Shown here in pieces: positions 8,681 through 17,479 of a stretch of 64,000 nt of DNA (positions within the stretch are counted from its first letter, which is position 1; each line of letters opens with the position of its first letter). The stretch is taken from assembly GCA_005502805.1 (NCBI GenBank), contig SCMY01000005.1, forward strand, positions 310,001 through 374,000, in the 5' to 3' direction. The position numbers were made by a program, and so were the translations under genes. The notes under the pieces were generated by a model. That model was not told the origin of the DNA, did not search any database, and worked only from the letters and a program-made list of their open reading frames with translations. This DNA comes from Rhizobiales bacterium 2SD (GTDB lineage: Bacteria > Pseudomonadota > Alphaproteobacteria > Rhizobiales > Beijerinckiaceae).

Positions 8681-9018
8681 CCTGAGCGAGCTATCGCGCT
8701 CATCCCGCCGCCATAAGGGAGTGCTCGCAAAACATAGGGCGGGTCGAAGTTTTCTGTCATTTCGGGCCTCAAATTTTGTCAGATTTTTTTCTGAACTGAC
8801 AGATTTTCGCGAAACGAAATTTGGAAGAAGACGTAATTGAAAAATAAATCTTGCACACGGCAGTGCTTTACTTTATTAAAATATTTATCGATATTGTTTG
8901 GGTGGTTGTTGTTATTTTCGTGCTCAGCGCGGGTCTGATAATTCCCTCTTTCGAAATCGTTCTGAACTCACCAAATATTCTGTTGGTGGGCGACAGATTT
9001 TGCCTGAAGGAGGTTCTT
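8681..9018. other. AT-rich intergenic region and long cold-shock leader
   Basis: A 338-base gene-free stretch. From about 8757 it becomes strikingly AT-rich for this genome, with poly-T and ATTTAT-type runs. It ends with a strong AAGGAGG ribosome site at 9007-9013 before the cold-shock gene. A weak promoter candidate is TTGCAC (8851-8856), then 17 bases, then TATTAA; this would give a leader of roughly 140 bases, as is usual for csp genes. A small frame that opens at 8851 and runs into the csp gene is judged non-coding before 9019. Confidence 0.6.
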
Positions 9019-9228
9019 ATGATCACCGGTACCGTGAAATGGTTCAATTCCACCAAGGGTTTTGGCTTCATCCAGCCGGATGATGGCAGCCAGGACGTTT
9101 TCGTCCACATCTCTGCCGTCGAGCGCGCTGGGATGCGTGATCTTAGCGAAGGGCAGAAGATCGGATTTGAGGTCGCACGCGACAACAAATCCGGCAAGAT
9201 GGCCGCGGAGCAGCTCCAGGCTGCCTGA
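9019..9228 (+). CDS. cspA: Cold-shock protein (CspA family)
   Basis: A 69-residue single cold-shock domain, an RNA chaperone that melts mRNA structure. Both nucleic-acid-binding motifs are intact: RNP1 as KGFGFIQ (around residues 14-20) and RNP2 as VFVHISA (around 29-35), in the usual N-terminal context [12 protein letters not shown]. The length is typical. An ideal AAGGAGG ribosome site precedes ATG 9019, and the leader is long and AT-rich, which fits temperature-responsive translation. It is followed by a clear intrinsic terminator before the next small gene. Confidence 0.96.
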   Translation: MITGTVKWFNSTKGFGFIQPDDGSQDVFVHISAVERAGMRDLSEGQKIGFEVARDNKSGKMAAEQLQAA

Positions 9229-9287
9229 TCTGGGCAATCGTCGCCGTTGACCACGGATGTACTGGCATCAGCGATAACTGCTACTCG

Positions 9288-9317
9288 AAAGGCCGGGCTT
9301 TAGCTCGGCCTTTTTGA
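9288..9317 (+). terminator. Intrinsic terminator after cspA
   Basis: Arms AAAGGCCG (9288-9295) and CGGCCTTT (9306-9313) pair around a short loop that can pair further, followed by a T run (CCTTTTTGA). It lies 59 bases after the cspA stop. Confidence 0.85.
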
Positions 9318-9344
9318 TTCAATCTAACAATGGAGGGAAACAGG

Positions 9345-9578
9345 ATGGTCGAAATTTCAAAGCAACGTCTGACAGCCGACAACCAGTTCTTGAAGCTTCA
9401 AACAAAAGCGCTGTCGCACGCTAGAATCCTGTCGGAAACGGAGCGGCTGGCTCGGCAGCGCGCTGACAACATGATCAAACTCAGGGGACTGCGCTTGGCT
9501 AAGGAAGCTGCGGACAGGCAGGCGGCGTTGGGCGCACAAGCAAGTACGAAGGCGCGCCGTCGACCCGGCTTCAAATAA
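9345..9578 (+). CDS. Small basic hypothetical protein downstream of cspA
   Basis: A 77-residue, Lys/Arg-rich, mostly alpha-helical protein (SETERLARQRADNMIKLRGLRLAKEAAD) ending in a basic tail KARRRPGFK. The start at 9345 is preferred over the in-frame ATG at 9330 because a GGAGGGAAAC ribosome site sits between them at correct spacing. No domain is recognised; the charge and helix suggest nucleic-acid or ribosome binding, which is inference. It sits just beyond the cspA terminator, so read-through at low temperature could co-express the two. I have the impression that similar proteins occur near csp genes in relatives; unverified. Confidence 0.65.
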   Translation: MVEISKQRLTADNQFLKLQTKALSHARILSETERLARQRADNMIKLRGLRLAKEAADRQAALGAQASTKARRRPGFK

Positions 9579-9748
9579 TCAGCCAAGTTTGCCCCATAGC
9601 TGTGTCGGCGGGGTGAAAGCGGTCAGCCCTCTCGATAATCCAAGTGGGCCGCCGCTCAATCAGTGAGACGCAACATCTGCAATGGGTCGGAAGCGGAACT
9701 ACGAGTCGGGTATCCCTGTTCTCACCAGCACCGACGCGCCTCACCGCT

Positions 9749-10771
9749 TCAGCGCCAGCCCAGCCCCGGCGCGACATGCTTCAGGATCGCCTCGATGACA
9801 TGGGCGTTGTAGTCCACGCCGAGCTGGTTCGGCACGGTCAGCAGCAGCGTATCCGCTTCCGCGATCGCCTCGTCCCGCTTCAACTCGTCGATCAGCTTGT
9901 CGGGCTCGGCTGCATAGCTGCGCCCGAAGATCGCGCGGGTGCTGTCGTCGATATAGCCGATCGAATCGTCGCTCTCATTGCCGCGGCCGAAATAGGCGCG
10001 GTCGCGGTCGTCGACCAGGGCGAAGATGCTGCGGCTGACCGAGACGCGCGGCTCGCGCTGATGGCCTGCCTCCTTCCAGGCCTGCCGATAACCGCGAATC
10101 TGCTTGGCCTGCTGGATATGGAAGGGCTCGCCGCTCTCATCGGTCTTCAGCGTCGAGCTCTGCAGGTTCATGCCCTTCTGCGCGGCCCATATAGCGGTGG
10201 CGTCGGAAGAGGCGCCCCACCAGATGCGCTCGCGCAATCCTTCCGAATGCGGTTCCAGGCGCAGCAGGCCGGGCGGGTTGGGGAACATTGGCCGCGGATT
10301 GGGCTGCGCGAAGCCTTGGCCGCGCAGCACGTCGAGGAAGACCTCGGCATGATGGCGCGCCATGTCGGCGTCGCTTTGTCCTTCGGCTGGCTGGTAGCCA
10401 AAATGGCGCCAGCCATCGATGACCTGTTCGGGCGAGCCACGGCTGATGCCGAGCTGCAGCCGCCCGCCGGAGATGAGATCGGCCGCGCCGGCGTCCTCGG
10501 CCATGTAGAGCGGGTTCTCGTAGCGCATGTCGATGACGGCGGTGCCGATCTCGATGCGCTTCGTCCTGGCGCCGACCGCAGCCAGCAGCGGGAAGGGCGA
10601 GCCGAGCTGGCGGGCGAAATGATGCACGCGGAAATAGGCACCGTCCGCGCCCAGCTCCTCGGCCGCGACGGCAAGATCGATCGACTGCAGCAGCGTATCG
10701 CCTGCCGAGCGGGTCTGGGATTGCGGCGAGGGAGTCCAGTGCCCGAAGGAGAGGAAGCCGATCTTTTTCAT
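9749..10771 (-). CDS. LLM-class flavin-dependent oxidoreductase
   Basis: A 340-residue luciferase-like monooxygenase family protein with the TIM-barrel beginnings of the family (KKIGFLSFGHW; AVAAEELGADGAYFRVHHFA) and the usual SGGRLQLGISRGSPE flavin/substrate segment. Members oxidise varied small molecules with FMN or F420; the substrate here is unknown. It stands alone between gene-poor stretches: 170 bases to the small basic gene and 185 bases to the acetyltransferase upstream. The start is ATG 10771 with GGAG-type bases upstream. Confidence 0.9.
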   Translation of the reverse strand: MKKIGFLSFGHWTPSPQSQTRSAGDTLLQSIDLAVAAEELGADGAYFRVHHFARQLGSPFPLLAAVGARTKRIEIGTAVIDMRYENPLYMAEDAGAADLISGGRLQLGISRGSPEQVIDGWRHFGYQPAEGQSDADMARHHAEVFLDVLRGQGFAQPNPRPMFPNPPGLLRLEPHSEGLRERIWWGASSDATAIWAAQKGMNLQSSTLKTDESGEPFHIQQAKQIRGYRQAWKEAGHQREPRVSVSRSIFALVDDRDRAYFGRGNESDDSIGYIDDSTRAIFGRSYAAEPDKLIDELKRDEAIAEADTLLLTVPNQLGVDYNAHVIEAILKHVAPGLGWR

Positions 10772-10956
10772 CGCGTGATGCCTGTGAACAACCGAGAGCG
10801 CGGGGCTTTCTCGCCAAAGGATAACGCCCGAGCGGCCGACGCCGTCGGGCGTGGTTGTCCCTCATATAGGTGCGATCGGCGGCCTGGCCTTGGCGTTCCT
10901 GCACTGACGGCAATGTGCCGGTGCAATCTCGGCGCGGCTGGGCGGCGGCCCGCGGC

Positions 10957-11406
10957 TCAGCCCAGCGGCTGGCGGTAGACGATGAAGCCGGATTTCTGCG
11001 CGACCTTGTCGTAGAGTTCCTGCGCCTGCAGGTTGCTCTCATGCGTCTGCCAGTAGACGCGGAAAAGGCCCTGCTTCTCGGCCATCTGCCGGACGGCCTC
11101 GATCAGCTTGCGGCCGACGCCTCCGCCCCGCGCCTCCTCGCTGGTGAACAGGTCCTGCAGATAGCAGATCTGCTTCTGGCTCCAGGTCGTGCGGTGAAGG
11201 ACATAGTTGACGATACCGATCGCCTTGCCGTCGCGCTCGGCGATGAAGCCGCCCATCGGCTCCTCGCCACCCGTCAGCCGCGTGAAGGTGGTGTCGGTCG
11301 TCTCCGGCGTCAGCGACGATTTGTAGAAGGTGAGATAGCCCTGCCAGAGCGGCTCCCAGGCGGCGCGATCGCTCGCCACGAGCGGGCGGATGGTGATGTC
11401 GGACAT
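10957..11406 (-). CDS. GNAT family N-acetyltransferase
   Basis: A 149-residue acetyltransferase with the GNAT fold: opening ITIRPLVASDRAAWEPLW, then the acetyl-CoA loop region EEARGGGVGRKLIEAVRQMAE (the R/Q-x-x-G-x-G/A motif reads R-G-G-G-V-G-R) and a final strand pair ending in FIVYRQPL. The start at ATG 11406 is chosen because GNAT homology begins there; 23 residues further upstream in the frame lack it. The substrate (amine, protein N-terminus or small molecule) is unknown. It is one of three unrelated-looking GNAT genes in the window. Confidence 0.88.
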   Translation of the reverse strand: MSDITIRPLVASDRAAWEPLWQGYLTFYKSSLTPETTDTTFTRLTGGEEPMGGFIAERDGKAIGIVNYVLHRTTWSQKQICYLQDLFTSEEARGGGVGRKLIEAVRQMAEKQGLFRVYWQTHESNLQAQELYDKVAQKSGFIVYRQPLG

Positions 11407-11510
11407 GGGCTTGGCGTCTCCTCGATGTTGTCGGGAGGCTAGCGAGCGCCTGTGGCGCTGTCTCATGACAAGCACAGATCGGATCGATCGGATTTCGTGC
11501 TGGACACGAA

Positions 11511-11540
11511 AAAGCCCGCGCAGGAGGCGCGGGCTTAAAA
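11511..11540 (-). terminator. Intrinsic terminator after the peroxiredoxin gene
   Basis: A perfect stem AGCCCGCGC/GCGCGGGCT with A-rich and T-rich flanks on both sides (AAAAAGCC ... GGCTTAAAAA) lies 19 bases after the peroxiredoxin stop on the minus strand. It could work in both directions. Confidence 0.85.
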
Positions 11541-11558
11541 ACCGTGCGAGGTCGCGGT

Positions 11559-12050
11559 TCAGAGCTGGTTCAGCATCGCCTCGGCGCCGGAGACGTCGGC
11601 CTTGCCCGGCGCGTCCTCGACATTGAGCGCGGTCACGACGCCGTCCTCGACGACCATCGAATAGCGCTGCGAGCGGGTGCCGAGGCCGAAGCCCGAACCG
11701 TCCATCGACAGGCCGATCTCCTTGGCGAAATCGGCATTGCCGTCGGAGAGGAAGGTGATCACGCCGGCACCGCCGGTCGCCTTCGACCAGGCGTCCATCA
11801 CGAAGACGTCGTTGACGCCGGTGACGAAGATCTCCTCGACGCCCTTGCCCTTGATCTCGGCCGCCTTGTTCACATAGCCCGGCAGATGGTTCTTGTGGCA
11901 GGTCGGCGTGAAGGCGCCGGGCACCGCGAAGAGCACGATCTTGCGGCCCTTGAACAGGTCGTCCGTGGTCTTGGCGGCCGGCCCGTCGGCCGTCATCACG
12001 CGAAACGTCGCCTGCGGAAGCTTGTCACCGACCTTGATCGCCATCGCCAT
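11559..12050 (-). CDS. Peroxiredoxin (Prx5-type, single cysteine)
   Basis: A 163-residue thiol peroxidase that reduces H2O2 and organic peroxides. The peroxidatic cysteine is C51 in the signature PGAFTPTCHKNHLPGY. It is the only cysteine in the protein, so the resolving thiol must come from another molecule such as glutathione or glutaredoxin. Length and the Prx5 pattern (FVTGVNDVFVMDAW; GLGTRSQRYSM) match bacterial members. An alternative start two codons later (ATG 12044) is possible. A clear terminator follows; the DsbD-N-like gene begins 39 bases upstream. Confidence 0.95.
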   Translation of the reverse strand: MAMAIKVGDKLPQATFRVMTADGPAAKTTDDLFKGRKIVLFAVPGAFTPTCHKNHLPGYVNKAAEIKGKGVEEIFVTGVNDVFVMDAWSKATGGAGVITFLSDGNADFAKEIGLSMDGSGFGLGTRSQRYSMVVEDGVVTALNVEDAPGKADVSGAEAMLNQL

Positions 12051-12089
12051 GTCTCCGGTTCGCGGCGTCGTGCCGCTTCGAGCGCAGGG

Positions 12090-12929
12090 TTACGGCTTCG
12101 CGCTGCCGATGTCGAGTTCGAGCCGCGTCTCCACCGATTGTGGTTTTCCGCGCACGGTGACGATGATGGGGGTCGGGCCGGTCGCGCCCTTCGGGCGTTC
12201 GACGATCTTGAGCTTTGCGACCACGGTGCCGTCGGGCTGCGGCATCAGCATAGGCCGGCCGAACGACCACATCCCGGCGCCTTCCACGAAGACGTCGTCG
12301 ACCGAGCCGCCCTCGGGCGCCTTCACCAGCAGCTTCACCGCGGCGTCGCTGTGCGTGACTTCGAGGATCGACAGGCGGTCGCCGGTCGCTCCGAGCTTGA
12401 CCGCGTGCGGAATCCGCGCCTCGAACTGCTCCAGCCGCGGCGAGGTCACCGAGGTGACACCCGGTTCCAGCCAGAGCCGCGCTTCGCCCTTGGCGGGAAC
12501 GCAGATCTTGTCGCAGACCGCATAGTCGAGCTTCAGCACCACGGTGACGGGCCGGGCCGGATCGACCGGCTGGACCGAGACCGGAACCACGACTTCGCCG
12601 ACATAACCGATACCGGAGCCTGCGCCGTCCTCGAAGCGTTCGGGGGTTGGCCAGCGCACGTCGAGCCCGCCGACATTCTCCGAGCCGCTCCAGTCGAAGA
12701 CCGGCGGCACGCCGGCGTCACCCGGGCTGCGCCAATAGGTCTTGAAGCCTGGCGACATCGTGATCTCGACGCCGACGCGCTGCTTGCCCGACGGGGCCGT
12801 CGCGCCAGCGATCAGGCGCATTGACGAGTAGGCGGCCTTCGACCACGGCGAAACCGCGGCGTCCTGGGCGGAGGCGGGCGTGCCGAGCGCCAGCGCGGCG
12901 AGAAGGGAAAGGGCCGTGATTGTTTTCAC
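12090..12929 (-). CDS. Exported DsbD N-terminal-domain protein
   Basis: A 279-residue protein with a signal peptide ([20 protein letters not shown], cleavage after residue 21 or so) and one periplasmic domain resembling the N-terminal thiol-disulfide domain of DsbD, also called DsbC/ScsB-N-like. Features are [22 protein letters not shown] and the cysteine pair in [16 protein letters not shown]. It has no transmembrane electron-transfer or C-terminal thioredoxin part, so it is a stand-alone module. The start is GTG 12929, which places the signal peptide at the N-terminus. Its position beside a peroxiredoxin suggests a shared redox-defence role, but this is inference. Confidence 0.85.
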   Translation of the reverse strand: MKTITALSLLAALALGTPASAQDAAVSPWSKAAYSSMRLIAGATAPSGKQRVGVEITMSPGFKTYWRSPGDAGVPPVFDWSGSENVGGLDVRWPTPERFEDGAGSGIGYVGEVVVPVSVQPVDPARPVTVVLKLDYAVCDKICVPAKGEARLWLEPGVTSVTSPRLEQFEARIPHAVKLGATGDRLSILEVTHSDAAVKLLVKAPEGGSVDDVFVEGAGMWSFGRPMLMPQPDGTVVAKLKIVERPKGATGPTPIIVTVRGKPQSVETRLELDIGSAKP

Positions 12930-13134
12930 GTGGTCTGATTTAGGCGATCCAGCCGAATTTTGCGAGGATGATGCCGATGCTGTGATGCAAGGGCGGCATG
13001 ACGCAGAGCATCGCCAGCTTTGCGCCAGCATTGCGGCGGACGCTGCATCCCGCATGGCCGTCTGTTCAGGTCAGAAAATCCTTCGCTCGCCCGCGAGCCA
13101 AAATTGTTCCCACGCCAGCCGAACATGCCTTAGC

Positions 13135-13755
13135 ATGGCGGTCATGAATCTCGGATCGAACCAGCGCATCAGCGGCCGCAGCTATCTCGACGGGCAGTGC
13201 CTGATCGCCATGCCGGGCATGAGCGACCAGCGCTTCGCCCGCAGCGTCGTCTATCTCTGTGCCCATTCCGAAGATGGCGCGATGGGTATCATCGTCAACA
13301 AGCCGGCCGCCGACACGCGCTTTCCCGAGCTGCTCGTCCAGCTCGACGTCATCCCGTCCGACCAGGCGATCCGCCTGCCGAGCCAGGCCGAGAAGATGCA
13401 GGTACTGCGCGGCGGGCCGGTCGAGACCAAGCGCGGCTTCGTCCTGCACAGCGCCGATTTCTTCCTGGAATCGGCGACGCTGCCGATCGACGACGGCATC
13501 TGCCTGACCGCGACGCTCGACATCCTGCGCGCCATCGCCGTCGGCACCGGGCCGGAGAATGCGGTGCTCGCGCTGGGCTATGCCGGCTGGGGGGCGGGCC
13601 AGCTCGAATCCGAGATCCAGTCCAATGGCTGGTTGCATTGCGCCGCCGATCAGGCACTGCTCTTCGACGACGCACTCGACACCAAATATGCCCGCGCGCT
13701 CGGCAAGCTCGGCATTGATCAGGCTTTCCTGTCGAAGGATGCCGGGCACGCGTGA
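13135..13755 (+). CDS. YqgE/AlgH family protein (DUF179)
   Basis: A 206-residue conserved protein of unknown biochemical function. Family hallmarks are [28 protein letters not shown] near the N-terminus (in shortened form GQ-x-L-I-A-MPGM), [10 protein letters not shown], the [14 protein letters not shown] segment and the [14 protein letters not shown] motif. ATG 13135 is used; ATG 13144 would shorten it by three residues. It is transcribed on its own and followed by an inverted repeat that may act as terminator. The family is linked in some reports to alginate regulation, which is not a proven function here. Confidence 0.93.
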   Translation: MAVMNLGSNQRISGRSYLDGQCLIAMPGMSDQRFARSVVYLCAHSEDGAMGIIVNKPAADTRFPELLVQLDVIPSDQAIRLPSQAEKMQVLRGGPVETKRGFVLHSADFFLESATLPIDDGICLTATLDILRAIAVGTGPENAVLALGYAGWGAGQLESEIQSNGWLHCAADQALLFDDALDTKYARALGKLGIDQAFLSKDAGHA

Positions 13756-13765
13756 CATGCGTCAC

Positions 13766-13873
13766 GCTCGGGCGAAGACCCGAGCATCTCAGGCCGGAAG
13801 AGGCTCCCGAGGCGCGTTTCTCGTCCTGAGATTCCCGGGTCTGCGCTTCGCTCCGCCCGAGAATGACGCCGGA
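13766..13873. repeat. Intergenic palindromic repeat cluster
   Basis: The gap between the converging yqgE and c-di-GMP genes holds two nested inverted repeats: GCTCGGG (13766-13772)/CCCGAGC (13779-13785) with a six-base loop, and ATCTCAGG (13786-13793)/CCTGAGAT (13825-13832). It ends with a CCCGGGTCTGCGCTTCGCTC-type segment that also occurs in the intergenic repeats near 20.4, 30.4 and 47.6 kb. The first hairpin may terminate yqgE. Confidence 0.7.
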
Positions 13874-13875
13874 GC

Positions 13876-16869
13876 TTAAGCTGCCTCGAAGGACGAGCTC
13901 GACGCGCCAACCAGCCGCCGCGCCTCCGCCGCCGTCATCGGCTGGCCGAAGGTGTAGCCCTGCGCGTACTGGCAGCCGAGCTGGTAGAGCTCGATCGCAT
14001 CCGATTCGGTCTCGGCGCCCTCGGCGACCACATCCATCTGCAGATCGGCGGCGAGCTGGACGATCGAACGCAGGATCACCGGCGGCTTGCCGTTGCCCAT
14101 CTGGCGCACGAAGCTCTGGTCGATCTTGATCGTGTCGAAGGGGAAGCGCTGCAGATAGGACAGCGAGGAATAGCCCGTGCCGAAATCGTCGAGTGACAGG
14201 CCGGCGCCGAGATCGCGGATGCGGCTGAGCATCTGCGCCGCATATTCCGGGTTCTCCATCACCAGGCTTTCGGTGATCTCGAGCTTGAGCGTGCCCGGCA
14301 GCACGCGCCGGCGCGCCAGCACGGCCTTCACGTCGCGCAGCAGGTCGTGGCGCAGCAATTGCCGGCTGGAGACGTTGACGCTGGCGAAGATCGGTGGCTC
14401 GACCTCGAGCGCGGCCTGCCAGGCGGCGAGCTCGCGCGCGGTTCGGTCCATTACATAGACGCCGAGATCGACGATCAGCCCGCTCTCTTCCGCGATTGCC
14501 AGGAAGTCCTGCGGCAGCAACCGGCCCTCGCGCGGGTGGTCCCAGCGCATCAGCGCCTCGAAGCCGGCGATGGTCCGGTCCTCCAGCCTGACGATCGGCT
14601 GGTACATCACCTGGATTTCGCCGCGCTCGATCGCCCGGCGCAGATCGCTTTCGAGCGCGAGCCGGTCGTTGCGGTCGCTACGCATCGCCGGGACGAAGAC
14701 CTCGACCAGGTTGCCGCCCTGGTTCTTGGCATGCGCCATGGCGAGTTCGGCGTTCTTCAGCGCATCGTCCTTGCGCGCCGTCGGGGTGCCGTCGAAGAGG
14801 GCGAGGCCGATCGAGGGCGTCAGCACGATCTCGCGTTCAGCGAAGGTGATCGGCGTCGAAACGGCGCGGCGGATCAGTTCGGCAAGGGCAAGAACGCGTT
14901 CGGGGTCCGATTCCGAGACCAGGATCATCGCGAAGATATCGCCGCCGATGCGCGCCAGCGTATCCTGTGTCCTAAGGAGGCGGCCGAGGCGGCGCGCCAG
15001 CGTCAGCAGGATCGAATCGCCGGCCGAAAAGCCGACCGATTCGTTGACCTGCTTGAAGCGATCGATGTCGATCACGATCACGGTCGGGCGAATGGCTTCG
15101 TCGGCGCGGCTGAAGCCGAACACGGCGGAAAGCCGGTCCTGGAACAGTTCGCGGTTCGGCAAGCCGGTCAGATTGTCGTGCACTGCGTCGTGCAGCATGC
15201 GCTCCTGCGCCGTGCGCTGCTCGGTGACGTCAGCGAGCGTGCCGATGACACGGATCACTTCGCCATCCGAGCCGATCACCGGCCGCGCCTTCAAGCTGAA
15301 CCAGTGATAGGCGCCGCTCGCGGCGCGCAGGCGGAAGTCGAGCTGCAGCTTGCCACGGCGCTGCTCGATCACCGCGTCGAGCGAGACACGGTAGCGATCC
15401 CGGTCGGCGACGTGCATGTGCTCGAGCCAACGCGCGGCCGAGCCTTCGAGTGCGCCCTTGGACAGGCCGAGCAGGATCTCGGCCTGCGGTGAGACGAAGA
15501 TCTTGTCGGCCGAGACGTCCCAGTCGAAGACGAGGTCGCCCGAGCCGGAAAGGGCGAGCGCCCGGCGCTCGGTGTCGGAAACCAGGCCTTGCGCCAGCGC
15601 GCCGCCGGCGAAGGCATGCTGCACCACGGTAAAGCCGATCAGGAGCACGATCAGCACCAGGCCGCCGATCAGCGCCGGCGGCACGAGGTCACGCGTGACC
15701 TGGCCAATCACCGTGAAGCCGGCCGCAGTCACCCAGACAAGCAGCAGGAACCAGGTCGGGATCAGCATCACCGCCCGCTCATAGCCATGGGTGGCCAGAT
15801 GCAGGATCAGTACGAACCCGACTGTCGCAACGGCGGCGATCGAGATGCGGGCGATGCCCGCGGCCATCGGCGCATCGAACACTGCAAGGCCGACCAGGCC
15901 CGCGAGGCCGAGGATCCAGATGAAGGTGATGTGACTGTAGCGCACATGCCAGCGCGACAGGTTGAGATAGGCGAACAGGAAAACGAGTAGCGTCGCCGCC
16001 AGCACCACCTCGGCGCCGGCGCGATAGATTCGCTCGATCGCCGGCGTCAGCGGAAAGATGCGCTGGAAAAAGCCGAAATCGAGGCCGGCATAGGCCAGCA
16101 CCGCCCAGGCCAGCGCCGCCGCCGCGGGGAAGATCACCGCGCCCTTGACCACGAAGATGATGGTCAGGAACAAGGCGAGCAGGCCGGCGATGCCGATGAT
16201 GATGCCCTTGTAGAGCGTCAGTCCATTGGTCTTCTGGCGATAGGCTTCCGGTTCGAACAGATAGAGCTGCGGCAGGTTCGGCGATTTCAGCTCGGCCACG
16301 AAAGTGACGGTGGTGCCGGGATCGAGCGTGATCTGGAAGATGTCGGCGTCGGGGGCTTCCTCGCGCTCGGGTCTGAGGCCCTGGCTGGCGGTGATCGCCT
16401 CGATGCGGCGGTCTCCGAGATCGGGCCAGACCACGCCGGAGCCGATCAGGCGATGGAAGGGCGCGACCAGCAGCCGGTCGATCTGCTCGTCGGAATCATT
16501 GGTCAGCGCGAACACGATCCAGTCCGGCCGTGCCCCGGACTCGCGGGCTCTGACCGCGATGCGGCGGACGATGCCGTCGGCCCCGGGAGCTGTCGAGATC
16601 TGGATGACGTCGCCATCCGCCTTGTTGCGCTCGACCACGTCCGTGAGGTCGAGGACCGGGACGTCGAGCGGCACGCGCTGGGCTTCGACCGCCAGCGCCG
16701 GCCGCAGCAGCGAGAGCAGCACCAGCATCAGGAGGCCGAAAACGGCGATGCCGGACCGGAGGAAGCGGGGTTGCGATGACAAGATGGGCTCTGCGGGGGA
16801 CTCTTCAGGCGTGATGGTCAGTGGTATCGGCGGGACGTGGCGAGGGCAAGGCAAGGCCGGTCTGTTCAC
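13876..16869 (-). CDS. Membrane PAS-GGDEF-EAL protein, predicted c-di-GMP phosphodiesterase
   Basis: A 997-residue signalling protein. In order: a membrane segment at about 39-60, an extracytoplasmic domain to about 205, seven or so membrane helices at about 215-425 (7TMR-DISM-like layout), a PAS domain at about 440-560, a GGDEF domain at about 565-735 and an EAL domain to the end. The GGDEF motif is degenerate (GGDIF, 642-646), so cyclase activity is unlikely. The EAL domain is intact: EALMRW at 771, [18 protein letters not shown] near 894, KIDQSF, and QGYTFG. It therefore probably degrades c-di-GMP. The GTG start overlaps the stop of the upstream acetyltransferase gene (GTGA), indicating coupling to the thrC group. 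Confidence 0.92.
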   Translation of the reverse strand: MNRPALPCPRHVPPIPLTITPEESPAEPILSSQPRFLRSGIAVFGLLMLVLLSLLRPALAVEAQRVPLDVPVLDLTDVVERNKADGDVIQISTAPGADGIVRRIAVRARESGARPDWIVFALTNDSDEQIDRLLVAPFHRLIGSGVVWPDLGDRRIEAITASQGLRPEREEAPDADIFQITLDPGTTVTFVAELKSPNLPQLYLFEPEAYRQKTNGLTLYKGIIIGIAGLLALFLTIIFVVKGAVIFPAAAALAWAVLAYAGLDFGFFQRIFPLTPAIERIYRAGAEVVLAATLLVFLFAYLNLSRWHVRYSHITFIWILGLAGLVGLAVFDAPMAAGIARISIAAVATVGFVLILHLATHGYERAVMLIPTWFLLLVWVTAAGFTVIGQVTRDLVPPALIGGLVLIVLLIGFTVVQHAFAGGALAQGLVSDTERRALALSGSGDLVFDWDVSADKIFVSPQAEILLGLSKGALEGSAARWLEHMHVADRDRYRVSLDAVIEQRRGKLQLDFRLRAASGAYHWFSLKARPVIGSDGEVIRVIGTLADVTEQRTAQERMLHDAVHDNLTGLPNRELFQDRLSAVFGFSRADEAIRPTVIVIDIDRFKQVNESVGFSAGDSILLTLARRLGRLLRTQDTLARIGGDIFAMILVSESDPERVLALAELIRRAVSTPITFAEREIVLTPSIGLALFDGTPTARKDDALKNAELAMAHAKNQGGNLVEVFVPAMRSDRNDRLALESDLRRAIERGEIQVMYQPIVRLEDRTIAGFEALMRWDHPREGRLLPQDFLAIAEESGLIVDLGVYVMDRTARELAAWQAALEVEPPIFASVNVSSRQLLRHDLLRDVKAVLARRRVLPGTLKLEITESLVMENPEYAAQMLSRIRDLGAGLSLDDFGTGYSSLSYLQRFPFDTIKIDQSFVRQMGNGKPPVILRSIVQLAADLQMDVVAEGAETESDAIELYQLGCQYAQGYTFGQPMTAAEARRLVGASSSSFEAA

Positions 16870-17477
16870 AGTTTGCGCACGGCATTTGGCGCGCGGATCA
16901 GCTCCGAGGCGAGGACGCCGTAGAGCAGATGGTCTGCCCAGGCGCCGTTGATGCGCAGATAACCGCGTGCCTCGCCCTCATGCTTGAAGCCGACGCGCTC
17001 CAGCAGCCGGCGCGAGGGCTCGTTGTTGGGCAGGCACGCCGCCTCGACGCGATGCAAGGCGAGTTCGGAGAACGCGAAGTCGAGCGCGCCGCGCACCGCC
17101 TCGGTCATATGGCCCTTGCCGGCATGGCGCTGGCCCATCCAATAGCCGAGCGTGCAGGCTTGGGCGACGCCGCGCCTGACGAGGCCGAGCGTCAGCCCGC
17201 CGAGCAGCGTCTCCGAGCGGCCATCGAGCACGAAGAGCGAATAGGCTTCGTCGGTCGCGATCTCGCGGGCGGCGCGCTTCACCCGGAGGCGGAACGAGGC
17301 GCGTGTCAGGTCGTCCTCGGTCCAGACCGGTTCCCAGGGGGTCAGAAAGTCACGGCTTTCCATCCGCAGGCTCGCCCAGGCCGAGTAGTCGCCGGCGAGC
17401 GGAGCGCGCAGGATCAGGTTCTGCGTCCTGATCAGCGGCCGCGCCGGCGGGTCGGTGGCGAAGCGGAAGAGAGCCAT
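16866..17477 (-). CDS. RimJ/RimL-type GNAT acetyltransferase
   Basis: A 203-residue acetyltransferase of the RimJ/RimL branch, which acetylates protein N-termini or small amines. Family signs are [20 protein letters not shown] at the N-terminus, [19 protein letters not shown] (the acetyl-CoA loop Q/R-x-x-G-x-G) and the [20 protein letters not shown] segment typical of this branch. ATG 17477 lies two bases after the protease stop, and the gene's own stop overlaps the next GTG, so it is a tight link in the thrC-protease-acetyltransferase-c-di-GMP chain. The substrate is unknown. Confidence 0.9.
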   Translation of the reverse strand: MALFRFATDPPARPLIRTQNLILRAPLAGDYSAWASLRMESRDFLTPWEPVWTEDDLTRASFRLRVKRAAREIATDEAYSLFVLDGRSETLLGGLTLGLVRRGVAQACTLGYWMGQRHAGKGHMTEAVRGALDFAFSELALHRVEAACLPNNEPSRRLLERVGFKHEGEARGYLRINGAWADHLLYGVLASELIRAPNAVRKL

Positions 17478-17479
17478 GG

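Noticed and set aside
9571-9777. Small minus-strand frame of 68 residues in the gap before the flavin oxidoreductase
   Set aside because: No start signal and no protein-like pattern; overlaps the oxidoreductase 3' end and the small basic gene stop.
9644-10978. 444-residue plus-strand frame opposite the flavin oxidoreductase
   Set aside because: Shadow of a clear luciferase-like protein; no recognisable motif in the plus frame.
11544-12824. 426-residue plus-strand frame opposite the peroxiredoxin and DsbD-N-like genes
   Set aside because: Rich in R, H, D and G with no family motif; both minus-strand genes are well supported.
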